64,000 nucleotides of DNA from an uncultured Oscillospiraceae bacterium (lineage in GTDB: Bacteria; Bacillota; Clostridia; Oscillospirales; Oscillospiraceae). A program made the position numbers and the translations under genes. The stretch covers positions 1 to 64,000 of the forward strand of contig CANRFC010000002.1 of assembly GCA_947629795.1 (NCBI GenBank). Reading direction: 5' to 3'. This document shows positions 57,807 through 64,000 of the stretch, one piece after another (the stretch's first letter is position 1; each line of letters begins with the position of its first letter). The notes below the pieces were generated by a model. The model was not told where the DNA came from and did not search any database. It saw only the letters and a program-made list of their open reading frames with translations.

Positions 57807-58745
57807 TTGAAGCAAGCAAGGAAGCCTGCGGCGCGTGCTGCCGCGCCACATAGAAGGACCCTGGGGCGCCGGATCATGGACAACTGGCAGCTCTATCTCC
57901 TTTTGCTGATCCCCGTGGTCCTGACGTTTATCTACAAGTACATCCCCATGTACGGCATCCAGATCGCCTTCCGGGACTTCAAGGCGAGCCGGGGCTACAT
58001 GGGCAGCGAATGGGTGGGCCTGTACTGGTTCAAGCGCTTTTTCAGCTCTCCCACCTGCGCCCGGATGATCAAAAACACCGTGCTCATCAGCCTTTACGGG
58101 CTGCTCTGGAGCTTTCCCATCCCCATTATTCTGTCTCTGATCATCAATCAACTGCGTTTTAACCGCTACAAAAGGGTCGTCCAGACGGTACTCTACGCCC
58201 CCCATTTTATCTCCACCATGGTCATCTGCGGTATGCTGCGGATCTTCCTGAGCCCCTCCGGCGGCCTGGTCAACCTGATCTTCGGCACCAGCATCGACTT
58301 CCTGACGGAGTCCTCCGCCTTCCGCACCATCTACATCGCCTCGGGCATCTGGCAGGACGCCGGCTGGGGCTGCATCATCTACCTGGCCACCCTGGCCAAC
58401 GTGGACCCCGGTCTCTACGAGGCGGCCAAGATCGACGGCGCGTCAGTGTTCCAGCGCATTCTGAACATCGACCTGCCCGAACTGCTGCCCATGGCCGTCC
58501 TGAACCTGATCATGGCGGCGGGCGGATTGATGAACGTGGGCTTCGAGAAGGTCTGGCTGCTCCAGACCGACCTGAACAAGGCCACCTCCGACGTCATCGC
58601 CGTGTATGTCTACCAGCAGGGCATCGAAAGTGCCAAGTACAGCTACTCCACGGCGGTGGGCCTGTTCAATACCGCGGTGAACATCGTCCTGCTGCTCATC
58701 GTCAACAAGATCGCGTCCAAGGCCTCGGACGTGGAATTTGTCTAA
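57807..58745 (+). CDS. ABC sugar transporter permease, LplB type
   Basis: A 312-residue permease of the CUT1 polysaccharide-type group. It has a basic N-terminus, about six membrane segments, a PMYGIQIAFRDFKASRGYMG entry typical of LplB/YtcP proteins and the EAA loop YEAAKIDGASVFQRILNIDL. A TTG start at 57807 follows GAGGGAG. It is the first gene of the operon, with the partner permease 12 bp downstream. Confidence 0.92.
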   Translation: MKQARKPAARAAAPHRRTLGRRIMDNWQLYLLLLIPVVLTFIYKYIPMYGIQIAFRDFKASRGYMGSEWVGLYWFKRFFSSPTCARMIKNTVLISLYGLLWSFPIPIILSLIINQLRFNRYKRVVQTVLYAPHFISTMVICGMLRIFLSPSGGLVNLIFGTSIDFLTESSAFRTIYIASGIWQDAGWGCIIYLATLANVDPGLYEAAKIDGASVFQRILNIDLPELLPMAVLNLIMAAGGLMNVGFEKVWLLQTDLNKATSDVIAVYVYQQGIESAKYSYSTAVGLFNTAVNIVLLLIVNKIASKASDVEFV

Positions 58746-58757
58746 GGGGGTGAGGAC

Positions 58758-59645
58758 ATGAAAAAATCTTCCGGAATGTCCCAGCGGACCAGCGATATCA
58801 TCCTGGTGGCCATCACCGCCATCGTCCTCATCATCGTGGCCTACCCGCTCTACTACGTCCTCATCGCCTCGGTCTCCGACCCCTACAAGGTCTACGCCGG
58901 GAAGACCTTCCTCTTCCCCAGCGGCTTCACCCTGGACGGCTATAAGGCGGTGTTCCTCAACGACGGCATCGTCTCCGGCTTCCTCAACTCGGTGAAGTAC
59001 ACCGTCATCGGCACCGTCTTCTCGGTGGTGATGCTCTACATCACCGCCTACCCCATGGCCCAGAAGGACCTGCCCGGGCGGAAATTCCTGAGCATCTTCT
59101 TCCTCATCACCATGTACTTCGGCGGCGGACTGGTCCCCACCTACCTGGTGGTGAAGCAGACCGGCCTGGTGGGCAGCATGTGGTCCCTGTTCCTCCCCGG
59201 CGGCGTGGCGGTGGGCAACATGATCATCGTGCGCAACTACTTCCAGAACAGCATCCCCCGGGACCTCATCGAGGCCTCTCAGATCGACGGCTGTTCCAAG
59301 CTGAGGACCTTCTTCAGCGTGGTGATCCCCCTGTCCATGCCCATCATGGCCGTGATGGTGGTCTTCTCCATGGTGGCCTACTGGAACGACTGGTTCACCG
59401 CCCTGATCTATCTGGGCGGCAAGGGCTCCCCCCTGCCCCTGGTGATGCGGAACATCCTCATCAAGAGCTCGGCCACCGCCAGTCAGGCGGCCACCATCTC
59501 GGGCGGCTACGCCGAGCTGAACAAGCTCACCGAGCTGCTGAAATTCTGCTCCATGATCGTGGCGGCGGTGCCCATGCTCATCTTCTACCCCTTCGTGCAG
59601 AAGTACTTTGAGAAGGGCTTTATGGCCGGCGCGGTCAAGGGTTAA
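58758..59645 (+). CDS. ABC sugar transporter permease, LplC type
   Basis: A 295-residue permease pairing with the LplB-type protein. Membrane segments begin with SDIILVAITAIVLIIVAYPL. The EAA loop is IEASQIDGCSKLRTFFSVVI, and the C-terminus FEKGFMAGAVKG is characteristic. It starts after GGGGGTGAGGAC. No ATPase is encoded nearby. Confidence 0.93.
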   Translation: MKKSSGMSQRTSDIILVAITAIVLIIVAYPLYYVLIASVSDPYKVYAGKTFLFPSGFTLDGYKAVFLNDGIVSGFLNSVKYTVIGTVFSVVMLYITAYPMAQKDLPGRKFLSIFFLITMYFGGGLVPTYLVVKQTGLVGSMWSLFLPGGVAVGNMIIVRNYFQNSIPRDLIEASQIDGCSKLRTFFSVVIPLSMPIMAVMVVFSMVAYWNDWFTALIYLGGKGSPLPLVMRNILIKSSATASQAATISGGYAELNKLTELLKFCSMIVAAVPMLIFYPFVQKYFEKGFMAGAVKG

Positions 59646-59661
59646 GGAAGGAGAATGCAGC

Positions 59662-61347
59662 ATGAAAAGAATCAATACAAGGGGCTGCGCCGCCCTCCTG
59701 GGCGCCGCTGTGTTCCTTTCCGTCCTGTCCGGCTGTTCCGGCGGACTGGTGAACAACGTCAACGACGGCACCGTCAACACCGACGTGAGCCAGACCGAGT
59801 TCAACATCATGGGCGGCATGTCCGCCCTGTCCAAGGGCTATGACAACCATGAGGTGCTGGACGCCCTTCAGGCGAGCGCCGGGATCAAGATCAACTGGGA
59901 GACCATGTCGGACTCCCTGGCCGAGCAGGTGAACATCCGCATCACCGGCGGCCAGCTCCCCGACGCCTTTATGGGCGTGGGCTTTTCCAACTACGACCTG
60001 GCCCGGTACGGCGATGACGGCACCTTCCTGGACCTGACGCCCTACCTCACCCCGGACATCATGCCCAACCTGTGCGCCATCCTGGAGGAGCACCCGGAGA
60101 TCCGGGCGGCCATCACCATGGAGGACGGCAAGATCTACGGCCTGCCCTCCGGCGAGCAGATGACCACCGCCGGCATCGGCGCCCCCATGGACGAGGCCTT
60201 CTCCATCTTCTCGGTCCCCCAGTACAGCATGATCAACAAGGCGTGGCTGGATGAGCTGGGACTGGAGGTGCCCACCTCCCTGGACGAGCTCCACGACGCT
60301 CTGAAGGCCTTCAAGGACAACGACATGTCCGCCAAGTACTACGGCAACGCCCCGGGCTCCACCCTCCCCATGACCACCGGCTTTGACCAGTGGTGCTGGG
60401 GCCAGAACATCTTCTACTCCGGCTTCGGCTTCACCAACTGGCCCAACGACGTCATCAGCGACATCCATCTCACCAGCGACGGCAAGGTGGAATTCGTCTG
60501 CACCACCGACGCCTACCGGGACTGCATCACCTACTTCCACGACTGGTATGCCGAGGGGCTGATGGACGTGGAGATGTTCTCCCAGAGCGACAGCCAGCTC
60601 ATCGCCAAGTGCCAGCAAGGCTATGTGGGCGTGTCCACCTGGTGGTACATCGAGGAACTCATGGGCGAGTATGCCGACGACTACGTGTTCCTGCCGCCCC
60701 TCACCGGGCCCAAGGGCACCCCCTATGAGGACACCTGCGGCGTCACCATCCGCCCCGGCACCGCCATCTCCTCCGGCCAGCTCAACATTACAAATAAATG
60801 TCAGAGCCCAATTAACTTGCTCAAGTTCTTCGATCAGTGGTATAATGGAGAGACCGTGATGCAGCTCCAGTACGGTCCCATCGGCGTGTTCTTCACCGGC
60901 CAGGACGACAAGGGCATGTGGCTGTCCATCACCGAGGACGAGGCCCGGGAGAAGTACAACAAGAGCGCCGGCGAGCTGCGCAACGGCTATGAGGTCTTCG
61001 GGCCCAAGCTGATCCTGGCCGAGTACTACAACGAGGTCTTCTACATGGAGGACCGGGCCATCGAGCGGCTCAACGACCTGGACCAGTTCTGGATGCCCTA
61101 TGTGAAGGACACCACCTTCTATCCCGTGGACTGTGTGTTCACCGGCATGGAGATGGAGACCATCGACTGGCACAAGCCCGACTTCGAGGCCGCCGTCAGG
61201 GAGCAGGAGGGTCTGTGGCTCCAGAAGGGCGGCCCCACCGACGAGGAGTGGGAGGAGTATAAGACCTTCCTCTCCGAGAAGTGCGGCATGGACGATCTGA
61301 TCCAGGTCTATCAGGACGCCTATGACCGTTACAGCACGGCGGAATAA
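59662..61347 (+). CDS. Extracellular sugar-binding lipoprotein (LplA type)
   Basis: A 561-residue lipoprotein. The signal peptide MKRINTRGCAALLGAAVFLS ends in lipobox VLSGC. The long mature domain, above the usual 400-450 residues of MalE types, is typical of LplA-like proteins for oligo- or polysaccharide fragments. The start at 59662 has GGAAGGAG upstream. With GH32 and a sugar kinase next, fructo-oligosaccharides are the likely ligand. Confidence 0.92.
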   Translation: MKRINTRGCAALLGAAVFLSVLSGCSGGLVNNVNDGTVNTDVSQTEFNIMGGMSALSKGYDNHEVLDALQASAGIKINWETMSDSLAEQVNIRITGGQLPDAFMGVGFSNYDLARYGDDGTFLDLTPYLTPDIMPNLCAILEEHPEIRAAITMEDGKIYGLPSGEQMTTAGIGAPMDEAFSIFSVPQYSMINKAWLDELGLEVPTSLDELHDALKAFKDNDMSAKYYGNAPGSTLPMTTGFDQWCWGQNIFYSGFGFTNWPNDVISDIHLTSDGKVEFVCTTDAYRDCITYFHDWYAEGLMDVEMFSQSDSQLIAKCQQGYVGVSTWWYIEELMGEYADDYVFLPPLTGPKGTPYEDTCGVTIRPGTAISSGQLNITNKCQSPINLLKFFDQWYNGETVMQLQYGPIGVFFTGQDDKGMWLSITEDEAREKYNKSAGELRNGYEVFGPKLILAEYYNEVFYMEDRAIERLNDLDQFWMPYVKDTTFYPVDCVFTGMEMETIDWHKPDFEAAVREQEGLWLQKGGPTDEEWEEYKTFLSEKCGMDDLIQVYQDAYDRYSTAE

Positions 61348-61403
61348 GGCTGTGCAGGCACGCCCCTTTTTGCGGCTTTCAGAGGGGGACGCAGGACGTT
61401 TTA

Positions 61404-61428
61404 TAGGGGCCGCCGTCCGCAGCGGCCC
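61404..61428. repeat. Dispersed intergenic palindromic repeat, copy 2
   Basis: Matches 31032-31056 at 22 of 25 positions and folds as GGGGCCGC/GCGGCCCC with an eight-base loop. It sits directly after the binding-protein gene, in the same relative position as the hairpin cluster at 3640-3762. Confidence 0.65.
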
Positions 61429-61457
61429 CTGCATTATGATTCCGGAGGGATTTCCCC

Positions 61458-62942
61458 ATGACCAGTGAGGTTCTGCAGAAGGCAAGAGACTTTGAGGCCC
61501 ACTACGGCCCCCATATCCCCGAGGCGGAGCGCCCGGCGTTCCACGCCACCCCCACCATCGGCTGGATGAACGACCCCAACGGCTTCTCCTTCTACAAGGG
61601 CGTGTGCCACCTCTTTTATCAGTATCACCCCTACTCCAACGAGTGGGGGCCCATGCACTGGGGGCACCTGACCACCAGGGACTTCCTCCACTGGGAGCGC
61701 CTGCCCGCAGCCCTGGCGCCGGACCGGGAATATGACGCCGCCGGCTGCTTTTCCGGCAGCGCGGCAGAGCTGTCCGACGGCCGGCAATTGCTGATGTACA
61801 CCGGCGTCCGGCGGGACCGGGACGAGGAGGGCTTTATCCGGGACGTGCAGACCCAGTGCATCGCCCTTGGAGACGGCGTGAACTATGAGAAATGCGACCT
61901 CAACCCGGTGCTCAGCGGCCCGGACCTGCCCCCGGGGGGCAGCACCGTGGACTTCCGGGACCCCAAGATCTGGCAGGAGCCCGACGGCACCTTTTACGCC
62001 GTCATCGGCAACCGCACCGACGACGGCAGCGGCGCCATCCTGCTCTATCAGAGCAAGGATGAGGGCAAGAGCTGGACCTTCGTCCGCACCCTGGACGCCT
62101 GCCACAACCAATACGGGAAGATGTGGGAGTGTCCCGACTTCTTTCCCCTGGACGGCCGGCAGGTGATCCTGACCAGCCCCCAGGACATGAACCCCATCGG
62201 GCTGGAGTTCCACGCGGGCAACGGCACCCTCTGCCTCATCGGGGATCTCGACCCCGACGGGAGCTTTGCGCGCAAATATACCCAGGCGGTGGACTACGGC
62301 CTGGACTTCTATGCCCCCCAGACGGTGGCCGCCCCCGACGGACGGCGGGTGATGATCGCCTGGATGCAGAACTGGGCCACCGTGGGGGCCAAGCCCGACC
62401 AGTGCCGCTGGTTCGGCCAGATGACCCTTCCCCGGGAGCTGTCCATCCGGGATGGGCGGCTGTATCAGCTTCCGGTGCGGGAGCTGGAGCGCTGCCGCGG
62501 GCAGCAGGTGGTCCACCGGTTCATCCCGGTGAGCGGAGAGGTCAATCTCCCCGGCGTCCAGGGACGGGTACTGGATATGACGGTCACCGTCCGGCCCACC
62601 GGCGGGGAGATCTACCGCTGGTTCCGTATCCGGGTGGCCAAGGACGGAGAGCACGAGACCATCATCCGCTATAAGCCCAACGAGAGCACATTGAAGATCG
62701 ACCGTACCCGCAGCGGCCTGCCCCACGACATCGTCCACACCCGCAGCTTTCTGGTACGGCCCAAAAACGGCGAATTGAAGCTGCGGGTGATCCTGGACCG
62801 CTTCAGCGTCGAGGTCTTTGTGAATGACGGAGAGCAGGCGGCCAGCTCGGTGATCTATACCCGCCAGGAGGCCGACGCCATCACCTTTGAGGCCGGCGGC
62901 CAGGCTCTGGTGGATGTGGAAAAGTACGATCTGAAGCTTTGA
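61458..62942 (+). CDS. GH32 beta-fructofuranosidase / sucrose-6-phosphate hydrolase
   Basis: A 494-residue GH32 enzyme without signal peptide, so it acts in the cytoplasm. The nucleophile motif is WMNDPNG (Asp near residue 37), the stabiliser is in FRDPKIW and the acid/base is in WECPDFF. The C-terminal beta-sandwich ends VEVFVNDGEQAASSVIYT. It would cleave imported sucrose or fructo-oligosaccharides, releasing fructose for the downstream kinase. Whether the substrate is phosphorylated is unclear; import by an ABC system argues for unphosphorylated sugar. Confidence 0.93.
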   Translation: MTSEVLQKARDFEAHYGPHIPEAERPAFHATPTIGWMNDPNGFSFYKGVCHLFYQYHPYSNEWGPMHWGHLTTRDFLHWERLPAALAPDREYDAAGCFSGSAAELSDGRQLLMYTGVRRDRDEEGFIRDVQTQCIALGDGVNYEKCDLNPVLSGPDLPPGGSTVDFRDPKIWQEPDGTFYAVIGNRTDDGSGAILLYQSKDEGKSWTFVRTLDACHNQYGKMWECPDFFPLDGRQVILTSPQDMNPIGLEFHAGNGTLCLIGDLDPDGSFARKYTQAVDYGLDFYAPQTVAAPDGRRVMIAWMQNWATVGAKPDQCRWFGQMTLPRELSIRDGRLYQLPVRELERCRGQQVVHRFIPVSGEVNLPGVQGRVLDMTVTVRPTGGEIYRWFRIRVAKDGEHETIIRYKPNESTLKIDRTRSGLPHDIVHTRSFLVRPKNGELKLRVILDRFSVEVFVNDGEQAASSVIYTRQEADAITFEAGGQALVDVEKYDLKL

Positions 62943-62959
62943 CATCGGGAGGCACTTTT

Positions 62960-63919
62960 ATGGGAAAGACATTTGACGTAGTCGCGCTGGGGGAATTCCT
63001 CATCGACTTTACCTGCAACGGGGTCAGCCCCCAGGGGAACCCCATGTACGAGGCCAATCCCGGCGGCGCGCCCTGCAACGTGTTGGCCATGCTGGCCAAG
63101 CTGGGCAAGCGGACCGCGTTTGTGGGCAAGGTGGGCGGCGACCAGTTCGGGGCGCTGCTGCGCGGAACGGGGCTGGACGCGGGGATCTCCATGGACGCCC
63201 TTGTCATGGACCCGGCGGCCCACACCACCCTGGCCTTCGTCAAGACGGCGGAGAACGGGGACCGGGACTTCTCCTTCTACCGGGACCCCGGCGCCGACAC
63301 CCTTCTGACTGCCGATGAGGTCCCGGAGGAGCTCATCGCCGGGACGAGGGTCTTCCACTTCGGCTCCCTCTCCCTCACCGGCGAGCCGGTGCGCAGCGCC
63401 ACCCAAAAGGCCGTGTCTCTGGCCCGGGAAAGCGGGGCGGTCATCTCCTTCGACCCCAACCTCCGCCCGCCCCTGTGGGACAGCCTGGACCACGCCAGAG
63501 AGCAGATCGCCTGGGGCCTGGGTCAGTGCGACGTGGTGAAGATCGCCGACAACGAGCTGGAGTTCATGACCGGCGAGACGGATTTCGATAAGGGCGCGGC
63601 CATCCTGCGGGCCAAGTATCCCAACATCAAGCTGTTCAACGTGACGGCGGGGCCCGACGGCAGCTATTCCTATTACAGCGGCCTGCGGGTGTACGTGCCT
63701 GCCTGCAAGCTGGGCGGGGTCATCGAGACCACCGGGGCGGGGGATACCTTCTGCGCCTGCGTGCTGAACTATCTGCTGGAGCATGACCTGGACCATCTGA
63801 CTGAGGAGGACCTGGGCCGGATGCTCCGCTTTGCCAACACCGCCGCCTATCTGGTCACCACCAAGCGGGGGGCCATCCGCTCCATGCCGGAGCCGGAGCA
63901 GATCCGGGCTTTGCTGTAA
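62960..63919 (+). CDS. PfkB family carbohydrate kinase, probable fructokinase
   Basis: A 319-residue ribokinase-fold kinase. N-terminal substrate residues are in ALGEFLIDFTCNG and NPGGAPCNVLAMLAKLG. The catalytic and anion-hole signature is ETTGAGDTFCACVLNYLL. The start at 62960 has GGGAGG upstream. It follows the GH32 gene by 17 bp and should phosphorylate the fructose released by it. Confidence 0.92.
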   Translation: MGKTFDVVALGEFLIDFTCNGVSPQGNPMYEANPGGAPCNVLAMLAKLGKRTAFVGKVGGDQFGALLRGTGLDAGISMDALVMDPAAHTTLAFVKTAENGDRDFSFYRDPGADTLLTADEVPEELIAGTRVFHFGSLSLTGEPVRSATQKAVSLARESGAVISFDPNLRPPLWDSLDHAREQIAWGLGQCDVVKIADNELEFMTGETDFDKGAAILRAKYPNIKLFNVTAGPDGSYSYYSGLRVYVPACKLGGVIETTGAGDTFCACVLNYLLEHDLDHLTEEDLGRMLRFANTAAYLVTTKRGAIRSMPEPEQIRALL

Positions 63920-63942
63920 AAACACCGCGGCCATCCATCCGC

Positions 63943-63976
63943 AAAAGGCCCATCCCGGTCATGGGATGGGCTTTTC
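63943..63976 (+). terminator. Intrinsic terminator of the fructan/sucrose operon
   Basis: AAAAG-GCCCATCCC/GGGATGGGC-TTTTC with a six-base loop, about 25 bp after the kinase stop. Confidence 0.88.
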
Positions 63977-64000
63977 TCGGGCCGATTTGCCCGCGGATCA

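Noticed and set aside
59635..61485. A 616-codon minus-strand frame opposite the second binding protein
   Set aside because: Same shadow composition; the plus-strand gene has a lipobox and operon context.

Overview
The window reads as chromosomal DNA of a GC-rich anaerobic Firmicute. The Mo/Fe-S enzymes, DivIVA-like protein, AGGAGG-type ribosome binding sites, LplB/LplC sugar transporters, c-di-GMP-I riboswitch and arginine deiminase operon fit an Oscillospiraceae gut commensal of the Flavonifractor/Lawsonibacter type. That placement is inferred from gene content and base composition and was not tested by a search. Coding density is high. Most long reading frames opposite the listed genes are GC-driven shadows.

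Left part (1-16.1 kb). A maltooligosaccharide-type operon on the minus strand encodes a binding lipoprotein, two permeases, a LacI regulator and MalQ (cut by the window edge); its promoter carries LacI-type operators. tRNA-Thr(CGT) and a GntR/FCD regulator follow. A minus-strand redox group encodes an FAD oxidoreductase, a molybdopterin oxidoreductase and a four-cluster ferredoxin, preceded by an amino-acid permease and a MalY/PatB C-S lyase. An EamA exporter and mobA (Mo cofactor maturation) lie on the plus strand. A MarR regulator with a Cys4 and poly-His N-terminus sits under a perfect consensus promoter framed by two operators.

16.1-18.5 kb holds a small integrated element at the 3' end of tRNA-Ser(GGA). 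It is flanked by duplicated tRNA-end/terminator sequence and carries a Fic protein and a Phd/PIN toxin-antitoxin pair, without an integrase.

18.5-36.4 kb is mostly housekeeping: a histidine phosphatase-GNAT fusion, a Na/Pi symporter, a DivIVA-like protein, M18 aminopeptidase, coaE, a YbaK deacylase, an HD protein, two tandem CAT-like acyltransferases, a P-loop protein, Sua5/TsaC behind a 31-residue membrane peptide, prfA, a YdcF protein, an ABC-F ATPase, murF and ddl.

36.6-45.2 kb is the most striking stretch. A c-di-GMP-I riboswitch with a terminator precedes a membrane GGDEF-EAL protein whose GGDEF site is degenerate and whose EAL site looks intact. Next to it is a complete four-gene Wadjet (JetABCD) plasmid-defence operon.

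45.2-54.3 kb encodes a YyaL-type thioredoxin-domain protein, two small proteins, an AraC regulator with two HTH domains, and an arginine deiminase operon (arcA, arcB, arcC, YfcC-type transporter).

54.3-64 kb is a fructan/sucrose utilisation locus. A LacI regulator is followed on the minus strand by a three-gene membrane/lipoprotein/YesL-like set. Diverging from it are LplB/LplC-type permeases, a binding lipoprotein, a GH32 fructosidase and a PfkB sugar kinase, with a promoter region containing three matching LacI operators.
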